64,000 nucleotides of DNA, taken from Antitrichia curtipendula (lineage: Eukaryota; Streptophyta; Bryopsida; Hypnales; Leucodontaceae). The stretch's first letter is position 1, and each line of letters opens with the position of its first letter. The notes below the pieces were generated by a model. The model saw nothing but the letters and a program-made list of their open reading frames with translations, was not told the DNA's origin and made no database searches. This document shows, piece by piece, positions 1 to 10,369 of this stretch. Position numbers and translations under genes: made by a program. Location: positions 28,458,001 to 28,522,000 of the forward strand of contig OX579637.1 in the NCBI GenBank assembly GCA_951230915.1. Direction: 5' to 3'.

Positions 1-64
1 AATGCATGGACATAACAAAGGAGTGAAGAATGGTTGAACGGTAGCACAACTAGGCCTGAATGTA

Positions 65-79
65 TCGGCTAGCAGCCGA
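65..79. repeat. P1 palindrome in the intron after 131
   Basis: TCGGCTAGCAGCCGA lies inside the putative intron that begins at the GTAAGT donor. It is one of about twenty P1 copies in the window. Confidence 0.8.
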
Positions 80-1696
80 CAAAAGAAACACCGTCATGCA
101 AAGGAAGGGAAAAGGGCCAACGACACTTACATAATTAACTTGTTTGTGCATGTGATCCCAGTTCATTGCAGAGGGGACGACCTTAAGATTGTCGACGCGT
201 TTATTTCCAACGAGTCTGAACTCGTTTGGCATCTGGTCGGCATTATCGTTAATAATTGTCATGAGAGTTGCTTGAGCTTGAACCGTCTGTGGACGTGGAC
301 GGCAAATCCCCGCATTTCTGTGCGACCCACTAACGGATCCTCCAACTGCCTCGGCCTTGTACACATGATAGGCCGATCTGGAAACCCCGTGAATGATATA
401 CCAAGCGTTTTTGCACACGTCTACATTTGCGAGAGTGACAAAGTTATTCCCCGGAGTAATACCAGCATGAAGTTGACTCTACATCGCATAGGCGATCTCC
501 CTCCTTGTCTTGAATATGCAAGCATAAAACTTTTGGCGTAGAGTTCTAGTGTCCTCCCAGGGAAAGGTTTGGCAACATCTGAGCTTGCAGCACTTCTGGG
601 AGTTGACCTTCCGGATGTCCAGCTCCGACGTCTTGGTTTTCAGCTTAGACCCGTGATCCTTGGGAAGGACCCTCCGACGCACAGACTGGTATGGATTCTT
701 GGGTACCCCCTGCATTCCGCCGTCGTCAGACTTAATCAGCTCAGCAGCCTTGGAGCATAGCATGACAATTTTCGAGGGTAGCCTTCCACCTTCTAATCTA
801 GCTTGAGAAAGCCGCCAGCGCATGGTCGTCATTTGCAGTGCATCATTGTCCAACACAAACATGACACCCACATCCGAATCTCCGAGGACACCGTCGTTGC
901 ACGCTTTGTCAAGAAGACACACTTGGATCATCGCTCTTTCGAGGAAGGAGAAGTCATTGTTCAGTAGTTCGCAATATTGATTCCTCCAAAATAGTCTATC
1001 GGGGAATGGAAGACCCAGCTGAATTCCATCTGAGTTCAAGTTGACGTCTCCACTTCTGTTGGTTCCAATAAACGCATCTGTATCAACGAAGCTTCCAGCA
1101 GCATTGGAATCTGATTCGGCATCTCTAGAGCTACTGAGATCATAAACATTGGGAAGATGATCACCGGACCCGTGGCTGTCATCGTCAGATGAGTATAGTC
1201 TATCGTCTTGATTGTCCTCGTCCAAAGCTGTCGCAAGAGTTCTTGCCTGTGCCAGCACGAGGATCTCAGCCCGGACACAGATTGAGCTACCTCCACTTTC
1301 ACAATGACCATCCAGAAACACTCCCCTCAATTGGGTCCCCGAGGAACATGTCGGCTGGCCGCTAACATTTGTGGGAACTGCACTCGAGGTTACAACAGGC
1401 CTGACCTTATAACCACTTCAAAGTATTATATATCCAACACAGAGTCTGAGTGTCATCAAATCTGGATTCTCGCAATAGGCATTGTGATCCTTGAATTCAT
1501 CAACGACATGCTGAAGCTTGACAACCAGGAAGAAACTGTGTGGAACTCGGCCAAAATCCTTTTGAGGAATACTTGACAATTACACCCACCCCAACATATA
1601 CTAGGCCCGAGCCAATAGTCTGTAGAAGAGCAACATCCATATTAACAGTGAGTGATAGGAACTGGTGAATGGGCTTATCATCCGTGTCCACTTGTG

Positions 1697-1711
1697 TCGA
1701 CTGTCAGCCGA
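1697..1711. repeat. P1 palindrome, diverged
   Basis: TCGACTGTCAGCCGA, with one arm altered. It sits between the two open stretches of the copy A gene, where an intron would be expected. A half-site (TCGGCTGGCCGC) lies at 1351-1362. Confidence 0.6.
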
Positions 1712-2117
1712 CACCAGCAGAAGTAGACCCTTCCAACTCTGCATAGGTATAAACATTGATTTTGTCCCACAAAATTGACCTTCTCGAGCAATGGCGGAGG
1801 AAGACCAAATCCCCCTCAAGATACGGAATAGGCATGTTGAGGTTATCTGGAACATCTAGTACATGCACCCGCACGAGGTAGGGATCGCGGCTCACCACCT
1901 TATCTACGACAGCTCGCCCAACATAATAGAGTCCTTCAAGGATAAGAGCAACGACAACCCCGTGCCGCAACTTTAGTCTCCCGGAGCAACCATTTCTTGT
2001 GAATGCTTCGATAGGACTTGCCTCCAGACCAATGTCAATAGATTCATTCATGATTCCGTGTCGGCGATCGGGACCTACAATATCGGAAGTTGTTGCACTC
2101 AGACCCAGAATCACCTT

Positions 2118-2265
2118 ATCGGCTGGTAGCCGATACATCCGGCAACAACCTCCTAGAAGCCTTCTACAACGTCCTGACGCTATGGATATTTGCAGTACTC
2201 CCTCCACTGCAGCTGGTATCGGCTAGCAGCCAATACCCAACAATCCTATCGACTGGCATCCGACA
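2118..2265. repeat. Three P1 palindromes
   Basis: Copies lie at about 2118-2135 (ATCGGCTGGTAGCCGAT core), 2214-2237 (right arm ends CCAATA) and 2247-2265 (diverged, CGACTGGCATCCGA). They overlap or flank the presumed 5' end of the copy A gene. Confidence 0.75.
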
Positions 2266-2972
2266 GTGACGTCCGTACGGACAAGCTGATGATTCAATCC
2301 TGCACGGATCACGTCCTCTAAATCATCCAGAAATGTAGATCTCAGACACAGGGCACTGATTTTTTGACTAGACGTGATGTGTGAGACATGTAATGTCAGA
2401 AAGTGCGCAAATCCAACAGAGAAAACGATTTAAAGAATAACTTCCTGCAACGACACTAAGCATGTCTTGATCTATAGAGCGTAGTCTACTGCATTCCAAT
2501 CATCCCTGCGGTCCTCTGCATTTCAATCATCTATTGCATTGCCTTGCATTCCCCAACATTCCAATGGAGTCCATTCCTCCCTAATGCTTCTTGGACAGCC
2601 TGACTATGTGCACAGTGAAATAAGACTGAACCTACGTGAGGAGGCCAAAGAGGGAATTTGGCGCTTGAAATTTGAATTTGGAAAAGGATGAAGTTGTTGG
2701 GATTGCAAAAGAGACAAGTACGTACGTTTGAGGATTGGCTAGTGAAACGTACACATCTTCTTGCAATGAGTGTTTGTCACTTTGATGTGCTTGGGTGGAA
2801 ATGAAGTACTGTTTCTTAGATGAATAATGGGGATGGATGAAACTAATGGATGAAAGGACTACATTTGCCATCATTGCGCCTATCGGCTGCTAGCCGTCAC
2901 TTGAGTGGGGTGAGGTGGGGTATACTCCCCATACCACCTTCATTTGTCCTCATTTGCAATCCACCTCTCTTA

Positions 2973-2988
2973 CTCTCTCTCTCTCTCC
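2973..2988. repeat. (CT)n microsatellite
   Basis: About eight CT dinucleotides in a pyrimidine-rich stretch within the divergent intergenic region. Confidence 0.85.
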
Positions 2989-3210
2989 GTGTCCCGGCTT
3001 ACAGCTGACACTAGGTCAGCTTCCCAAGGAGCAGCCGCCCCGCGACTCACAGCAGCCGAATCACTCCAATGGCCAACCAACACATTAGGTGGCGCAGGTG
3101 ACAAGGACAGTCACTAGCCGACACCAATATCGTCCCAACCGATAACCTGCGGATTCCGACGGTGATGGCGTCCTCCTTTGCTGCTCCTCATAGGTAATGG
3201 CTTCTTCCAC

Positions 3211-3677
3211 TGTATCGGCTGGCAACCGATACATTCCTGCTTTCATTTGTTATGTTAGTCGTTCGCATATATTCATGCCTCTATCGGCTGGTAGCCGACA
3301 GTGTTTGCAGCGCTTTGGAGGGGCCGTTGTCGGACTATGTCAACTGGCAGCCGATAAAGGATTTTATATTATATCGGATGCTATAATTAAATCGGCTAGC
3401 AGCCGATAGAGTTACTTGTCATGATGAGGGAAGTGATGATTTTATTGGTTGGCAGCCGATAAGGTTATGACTTCCCTCATCATAACAAGTAACTCTATCG
3501 GCTGCCAGCCGATACAATTATAGCATCCAATATAATGCATGAATACTGCTATGCAATGTCCCATCTCAAGTAGTGGCGGCCGATATAACGACGCCATTGA
3601 TTGAATGTAGGCCATCCAATACAGTAGTTCACGATTGCTGTGAATAGTATCCCCATGTGTCGGCTACCAGCCGATAT
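3211..3677. repeat. Dense P1 palindrome cluster
   Basis: Seven P1 copies fall within 470 bp. Consensus TATCGGCTGGCAGCCGATA; the arms are exact complements around a single central base. Differences concentrate at the centre and at CpG positions. Confidence 0.85.
3368..3536. repeat. 169-bp foldback (long inverted repeat)
   Basis: Left arm 3368-3434 and right arm 3470-3536, 67 nt each, are reverse complements with only a handful of mismatches. Both arms contain a P1 palindrome, and the 35-nt loop holds a third. It could be a hairpin MITE, or the product of recombination between P1 copies. It would fold into a nearly perfect stem if transcribed. Confidence 0.9.
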
Positions 3678-3897
3678 ATGTATTTTGTACTAATCATGAA
3701 TAAACCTATGCAGGAAACCGGCCCTAATGACCAGAGTACTTGGCGAACAAATCCCAAATTCAAAGATAATGGGAGATGGGTTTCCCCCACGCGCAACCTG
3801 GATAGCAAATCCGGCCATCCAGGAGTGGGATCTATGCTGGAGGGAGGGCGCCGATAGATATGTGGAGATTGCATGCTCATTCAAGTTTTAGGGAAAC

Positions 3898-5148
3898 ATG
3901 ACGCCCGGACACGGGAATGTTATGTTAGTGATGGCGGTTGGCGGGGACGTTCACGTCATGATTTGTTTGCTCCTGATCGGGAACTCGGACGGAGTTGCGG
4001 ACTACATTACAACGGAGTTGCCTGTCCACAAGTGCACGGAAAATGTATGTGGACCTCAGTCTATGGCGAAGGGAATGACGTTTGCTGGGGACATCCCTGA
4101 GGATGTAGATGACCTTGTACAGGAATGGGAATACCTGAACACGGAGAGGCAGCAATACAACGCACTAGTCGCCCGTGAGATGGAGAAGGGAAAGAAGAAG
4201 GTGCCTGGATCGCGAAAGCTGGTGACGAGGGCACCGCACGTGGAGGTGGAATTTGCTGTCGAGGAGACGGGATCGACCAGCAAACCGAAGCGGAAGAAGA
4301 AGAAGAAGGACGACCCCAATCGTGTGCTTTCCTTCACACTCGACAAGGCACTTGTCTGTGGGAATCATCTCACGACCAAGACAAAAGACAATGAAGTGAA
4401 TGCCATCTACCAGGCGCTCGAAACGGGGTTGCTTCATGCCTTCCCCTACAAGAAACAGAAACTTTCCGGTGTCATCCCTTCGGACAAGCTCCACACTGCA
4501 CTGGACGAGCTGAAGTACCCAAGATTGCAAAGGATCGCCTTAGTCAGGTATTTCATACGATTGGGCATTCATTCCGGAATTTCATACACTTGCTTCTACC
4601 TATTATGTTGGCTGGTAGCCGACATATTCTTTTGTTGTTTCTAATCTCTAGGGGTTATGTCATTTCAGGTGAAAACCATATACAAGGGGTATGGCTCTAT
4701 CAAAAAGAAGCCCGAGATTCACGACATCCCTCTGAAGCGAGCTCCACTACCGATTGACAAGGGGTTAGACGCCGTGATGGACAAATGTCAGGCGGAGGGC
4801 GATGTAATGTACATCGACAGTCTTCTTGTGCCTTGGTGGCAAACACCATGGGTACACTGGTATATTATTGGCGGGTAGCATATCGTGACCGCGTGCAGGG
4901 AACTGGCCGAACAGTACCTCAATGGCTCTTCGGCCAAAAAGAATCTCCTGGAGTTCAAGGTCATTCATGTATTCAGCAGAGATCCGGACATTCTCGTTCG
5001 AGTTCCTAACGCGCTGAACTTGAACATCACCGAGAAGGTGGCAAAGAAGACCTTTTGATCCTGTGTGGAGATGGGGAGGGCGGCATGGGTGAAGGCCCGG
5101 TGTCCGGAGCCGCACTATGGAGGTGGCAAGCCATCAGCAGCATTTGAG
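3898..5148 (+). pseudogene. ParB/Srx-like (GGQH-type) element gene, copy 1
   Basis: Exon 1 is open to about 4547, with a charged N-terminus (DIPEDVDDLVQEW), a basic KPKRKKKKK tract and a predicted globular part. A putative intron (donor GTATTT at 4548, acceptor TTTCAG ending 4668) carries a P1 palindrome at 4604-4625. The best donor leaves the frame off by one; the weaker GT at 4543 keeps it. Exon 2 (4669-5148) reads VKTIYKGYGS, then WYIIGG-stop-HIVTAC: a TAG at 4876-4878 sits where copy 2 has Gln in IINGQH. A TGA at 5056-5058 follows, then RAAWVKARCP and a possible donor at 5149. Residue spacing after the motif (VF, N..N, R..W) matches copy 2. A ParB/sulfiredoxin-fold assignment rests on this motif alone. 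The gene is dead as read. The start codon is uncertain; a Met near 4063 is an alternative. Confidence 0.55.
4604..4625. repeat. P1 palindrome inside the ParB-like gene intron
   Basis: TATGTTGGCTGGTAGCCGACATA-type copy. The outer arms carry paired differences from the consensus, so the outer complementarity is kept. Confidence 0.8.
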
Positions 5149-5220
5149 GTACTTGTCACCGTAACCCTTATTTCCTGGGAAATTAATTATATAGATTATG
5201 TATTTTTCTCATTCTTTTCT

Positions 5221-5240
5221 GTTGGCTGGAAGCCGATATC
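5221..5240. repeat. P1 palindrome just upstream of the CACTA insertion
   Basis: TTGGCTGGAAGCCGATA-type copy in the presumed intron after 5148. The CACTA terminus begins about 60 bp further on. Confidence 0.7.
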
Positions 5241-5329
5241 TAGTGGATTTAGTAATTTTGGCTGAGCTTTAGATTGTGAGTTACGAACGTCATGTATACA
5301 CTACAAGAAAACGAGGGGTTCTGCGACTA

Positions 5330-6870
5330 CACTGTGCAACTCATTTTGTAGTTGCATATGTCGTTTGCAACTAGGTGATAATCTGGAGCCCGTAGTTGCG
5401 GTGGACAAGTTGCATCAGTCGCAATGTAGTCACAGGGGTTTCATGTCATCGGACAGTATTCAAAAAACTTCATCGACAAATTGTTCTGACGTGGAGATTA
5501 CTGCCACGTAAGGTCAGGTCCTGCATTTGATACTTCAGGCACTGGTAGTCGACTTATTTGCAACTAACATACACTCGTATATGACTTATCATATGCAACT
5601 GGATCACAACTTCTTTGCAATTGGGTTGTGTTGATGTATGACTTCTTTGCCACTACTATGCAACTACAGAGGGATCTGCGACTAGTTCCCGATGTGTCTA
5701 GCTACTCCTCAAGTATGCGACTTGGATGCGACAAGTTTTCAACTGATGTGCTACTCCTTTGTTACTTCCAAGCAACTTCTGCATAACTCCTATGCAATTG
5801 ATAGTCAACTCATATGCAATTACGTTGCAACTCAAAATGCACTCAGATAGAGCTCATTCGCAACTAAAAACCAACTCACATACAGCTAATTTGCAACTAA
5901 AACCAATTCACATGCAACTATAAACCAACTCACATACAACTAATTTGCAACTGAGAACCAACTCACATGCACCTTATTTGGAACTCAAAGCCAACTCATA
6001 CACAACTAATTTGAAACTCAATACCAACTCCCGTGCAACTCATTTTCGAAAAAAACCTTGTCTCCGGCAACTTGTTTGCAATTCAAAGACAACTTATATG
6101 CTACCAGTTTCCAACTCAGAGCCAACTCCAGTGCCACTAGTATGCAACTCAAAGCCAACTTACATGAAACTAGTTTACAACTCATGTCCAACTTACATGC
6201 AACTAGTTTGCAACTCATAGCCAACTAACATACTACTAATTTTCAACTCAAAGCCAACTCAGATGCAACTAGTTTGCCACTTTAAGCCAACTCATCCGAA
6301 AATACTTGGCAACTCCATACCAACTCATATACAACTGGTTTGCAACTAAAATGCAACTAAAATGCAACTAAGTTGCAACTCTTCTGCAAAAGAAGGCCTA
6401 CTTTTAGGCAACTAGAATGCAACTCAGAACCAACTCAAAAGCAACTATGTTGCAATTCGAAGCCAACTCCCATACAATTAGTTTACAACTGAGAATTGAC
6501 TCACATACATCTAATTTGCAACTCAAAGCCAACTCAAGGCCAATTGACATACAATTAGTTGGCAACTGAATACTTACTCCCATACAACTGGTTTGCAACT
6601 AAAGGTTGACTCACGTACAACTAATTTGCAACTAAGAGTTGACTCACATACAACTAGTTTGCGGTTAAGAAATAGGAAATCTTACTACTAGTTTGCAACT
6701 AAAAACTGACTCAGTCACAACTAATTTCTGACTCAAAGGCGACTTATGTATGTGCTACTTTGCAACTCAAAACCAAGTCTCATACAACTAGTTTGCAACT
6801 GGAATCTGACTAACATACAACTAGTTTGCAACTGAGGACTGACTCACATACAACTAGTTTGCAACTCACA
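5330..6870. repeat. CACTA left subterminal repeat array
   Basis: Dozens of degenerate units in both orientations built around TTTGCAACT, with CAACTCACATACAACTAG-type spacers. Unit spacing is irregular, roughly 20-40 bp. In CACTA elements such motifs are the binding sites of the TNPA/TNP1 protein. Small ORFs here are by-products of the repeat. Confidence 0.85.
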
Positions 6871-7073
6871 GTACCTTACACTGTTTGAACAATGAACATC
6901 ATTTCGAACAGAACATCACAAGTTTATAAAATAGTTATTAGCCACATCTATACATGCATCCTATGTTGCATACACTACTACTACGTACTAGAAGAAGCAC
7001 ACACTACTTCCACAATCAGTAAATACAAAATAGTTATTAGTATCTCCCTCATGTACTTTGTACATCACAACAA

Positions 7074-9989
7074 TTATTTCTCTCCAAGTTTTCCTTTCAA
7101 ACTTGAAATACGAGGGATGATGACTATGTATTGTTCATCCCAAATAGTATTTCCTCCCACCACATCTTTCAACTTTAATTCATCTCCAACTGGATTCGGA
7201 TGCATCAAGTCAACAAACCCCCCTGGTGCATGTTCAATGTCAAGCTTGCACCATCCTTTAGGAATAGACTGTCCATGATATAGTTGTGAGCCAGGTCCAC
7301 CACCAATTGCAGTAATGGTTGCTGAGGCCACTACTTGCTTTGGAGCAGATGGGTTCACAAGTGAAACTTGTTGTCCAATTGTAAACTGCACACATAATAA
7401 AAAAGAATTGATACATGAAGACTACATATACCCTTGAAATCTATAAAGAGTGAAGGAACAATGCCAACAAAGACATTTGAAGAATAATTAGACAAATAAG
7501 TTACTCACTCTATATTTTTTTGGAGATCCCATCTTCTGACTTTGTGTAGGACAGTCCACCTTCTCACTTTGTGTAGGTTGTACCTTTGTCCTCAAGATTT
7601 CCTTCTTAGCCGCAGGCTTCTGCACCCATATATCACAATCATGGTTAGTATTTCATCTATGTGAAAATTTGTAGTCACTTTCTCAAATGCAAATCCCATG
7701 TTCCATGATGCTTCCTCACCTGTCGATCCTTCCCTTTCCTTAGCTGCATAGAAAATACTGTGCCTTTGCTTGGATTCTTTGGTACTTCATCAATACCACT
7801 AGAGTTTTCAAGCACTATTACATCAATTCCAGCTTCGCCTTCAACTTCCTTCCCTTTCCTTAATGGCTCATCACTCCCATCAAGGTGGCCGCAATCATTA
7901 TTTTTTTCAGCCTCAATGGATTGTTCTTCCATTCCGTCAATCTTCTGGTTGTTCTTTTGTGCACTACCGTTGTCAGTCTCTTGTAATGACGGTTGTTCAC
8001 TGAGAGGCTCCAAACTGGGGTTGTCAATAGGCTCCAAGCTCTGGTCCATCTCAAAGTCATAAGGATTGTGGACGATGTTGATATCTTCCATAGGTTCAAC
8101 AAGTGTAGAAGGACCTGCTTCATCAATAGCTAGAGAAGGACTAGTTGTTTTAGTAGTTAAAACTTCATTTCCGCCTTCAAGGATGCTCTCCTTCTGTAAA
8201 ATTTTCAATAATGTTGCCTGCAACGATTCGACGGCTTTTGTGTTACGATCTGTACTTGCAAGTACCTCGACCGTGAACTTTTCAAATTCATCTTGTTTAC
8301 GTTCCAAGGTAACAATTTTTGCATGAAGTCCTGAAGATACGGCCTGTATTACATACAAGAACATTAGAAACAATGACTTCACATGCTTGTATGATTCAAA
8401 ATGCATGGTACAATTTGATTTTTGAACCAAACACTTGCAATAGCACTATATGATTGTTATGCAACTCCTATGCAACTCCTATGCAACTCCTATGCAAATG
8501 CAAGGAGTACCATTTCTATAACCACAATACAACTCTTTTACAACAAAGTTTTGATATTAGACCGCTCTATTAATACAAGAACTTATACACATTGAATTTG
8601 TAAACTAACAAAGTCAACCTACACACAATTGTATTAAAATTTATGATGCATGTTTTGAAATGAAAAGAAGATCAAGAACACTTACCGATGACCTTGATAC
8701 TTGTAGCCCCTCTGCAAGTTCACTAAGCCTTGGACTCCTTTCCCTGTCATTCGCCTAATAAAAGGCCAACATTACCACGACATTGTCAAAATGATTTAGA
8801 GGAATAATACAAAGTACTTGTAACAAATTCATTTAGAAGGATGAGAATAAGCCAAAAACAACTTCAAAAATTAACTCACCACATTTGCTTCTTCACCTGC
8901 CTTCCCTTGTCGGCCACGCTTTGATACATTCTGCACTTGTTTTCTAACATTAGACATCATCTCTGATTTCTTCACTTGGTCACATGTGCCCCAATAAACC
9001 TTTAACCGCTTCCACTGCTGAGGATCAATGTTCATAGGACAGTCATCGTCTTTCATAGGATCAGATAATTTCTTCAGTCTACATCGCTCACCCTTCAAAA
9101 ACTTCTGCACTGCATTCCAAAAATTCTTGCTGCTAAGGGAATTGGGAACATATTCAAACTCAAGATCCATAGTATCTCTGAGCTTCTTCAAAGTTTGTGG
9201 CCTGTGTTTGTTCCAATGAATAACACTCATATCAAGGATCAAAGGGGCAAAGGCCCTCATAGTTCGGTCCCAAGTAGTGTTCCCAGAAGAAGAGGCATCA
9301 ATTTCACCATTTGACTTCACATGTAATTCATTCGTTCTTTTGCCATTATTGCTTCTCACTTCTGCTTCCTTCTCTAACTCTCTGTACCTCTTGCGCCTAG
9401 TAGAACGTCCACCACTCTGTAACTGACACACCACTTCTTGTGATTGTACACGCCCTTGCCACAAAGTTGAATTAGGGGGGACATGAGGTTCAACCATTGC
9501 CCGTTGTGGAGGTTCGGTAGGTGGTGGTGGTATGGACTGTGGTGGTGCCCATTGCCACTGCCACTGTCCAGCTGGGCTTTGGTGCGTTGTTAGTCTTGTG
9601 AGTCCACCATCATGAGAAGGCGAGGATCTCTTTCTGCTACCACCGGCTGCTCCATGTATGCAACTATCATCCTCTTCAAGTTCATTGTCTTCATTCCCTG
9701 AAAGAATACTACAACATTAGTAGTATTACAAGTAATGTAGAAAAGAAAAAATTCTTATCATTGAACCTTTATTTTCTGTAAAGGAAGTTCATTTCCATAA
9801 AAAAAAATCAACTCACCTTCTTCAGTGCTGTGAGAGTCCTCTAAAGCCGACATGTCATCTTCAGCACTTGCATCTTCACTGACAGCTTCTAGGTCTTCAC
9901 TACTAACTCTGGCACTCTTACGTGTGGGTAATGCTGGAACTCGAGTATGCTGTTCTTGTACACTTTTGCGCTTTGCAATTGAAGCTCTC
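7074..9989 (-). CDS. TNP1/TNPA-type CACTA transposon protein (Transposase_24-like plus DUF8039-like)
   Basis: Six exons can be joined, all open and in phase, each with GT donor and AG acceptor: 9989-9817, 9697-8880, 8754-8686, 8343-7720, 7619-7509, 7385-7074. An additional upstream exon carrying the start codon is needed, because 9989 is an acceptor and no in-frame ATG lies above about 9855. Exon 1 is acidic. Exon 2 has Pro/Gln-rich sequence, then the Transposase_24-like block (RTMRAFAPLILDMS, QWKRLKVYWGTCDQVKKS). Exon 3 has RSPRLSELAEGLQ. Exon 4 is a long acidic linker. Exon 5 ends MGSPKKYR. Exon 6 (IGQQVSLVNPSAPKQVVASA ... IPKGWCKLDIEHAP) resembles the DUF8039 region of plant CACTA proteins. 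The total is about 700 residues. The expected role is binding the subterminal repeats. Being undamaged, it suggests a recent insertion. Confidence 0.8.
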
Positions 9990-10119
9990 CTGCAAACCAA
10001 CCAACATTATAGCTTTAAAGGAAAAGGATATAAGAACAATCATCTATTTTTGGAGCCACATAATACATGAAGATTTCTGACATTACTTCGGATACTATGC
10101 TACGTTGTGTCTATTTTGC

Positions 10120-10225
10120 AACTACATGGCAAGTAGCAACTGCATTGGAACTAGCTTGCAGCTGCATATCAACTAGCTTGCAACTATATGGCAACTAATT
10201 GGCAACTCGTTTGCAACTTCAGTTA
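10120..10225. repeat. CACTA right subterminal repeats
   Basis: Several copies of GCAACTA / ACTAGCTTGCAACT within about 100 bp, of the same kind as the left array. This places the right end of the element nearby. Confidence 0.7.
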
Positions 10226-10369
10226 CCTCTATAATGCTAGAGGAACTTCTTACAAAAACTACTGAAACACAAATATTGCGACCACCTACTCGTAAACATC
10301 ATTGGAAGACTAAAAGAAGGTTCAAATTTCTGAGAGGCTTTTACAGTTCCTTTGATGTTGCTTTTCTAG

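Larger units (their letters stand above)
1..2207 (-). pseudogene. DUF7869-type transposon gene, N-terminal part, copy A (runs off left edge)
   Basis: Broken gene, read leftwards. The main frame is open from about 1330 to 482 and continues to 131 across one in-frame TAG at 479-481. It ends at a strong splice donor (GTAAGT, starting at 130), so the next exon lies outside the window. It has an acidic Ser/Asp-rich stretch, then a CCxxxC motif followed by QTFP (CCKLRCCQTFP), then a conserved-looking stretch with VDVCKNAWYIIHGVS, a Gly/Arg/Pro-rich turn and MNWDHMHKQ. The same CCxxxC...FP motif opens copy B near 43.2 kb, and the surroundings resemble plant proteins ending in a DUF7869 region; that family name is from memory. 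A further open stretch at 1704-2207 may be an upstream exon, separated by a palindrome-bearing intron. The DDE-like C-terminus is not in the window. Function in transposition is inferred. Confidence 0.6.
2208..3897. promoter_or_regulatory. Divergent intergenic region between the DUF7869-type and ParB-like genes of copy 1
   Basis: The two genes point away from each other across this 1.7-kb stretch, so any promoters for both should be here. No TATA or start region is clear enough to place. What can be seen is a dense set of P1 palindromes (about 2878-2900, 3211-3233, 3280-3301, 3340-3358, 3391-3408, 3443-3462, 3495-3513, 3658-3677), a long foldback at 3368-3536 and a short (CT)n run at 2973-2988. 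Small ORFs here look like shadows. Confidence 0.4.

Noticed and set aside
5330..6870. CRISPR-like array of short repeats
   Set aside because: Repeats are degenerate, in both orientations and irregularly spaced, adjacent to a CACTA terminus. They are transposon subterminal repeats in a plant genome.
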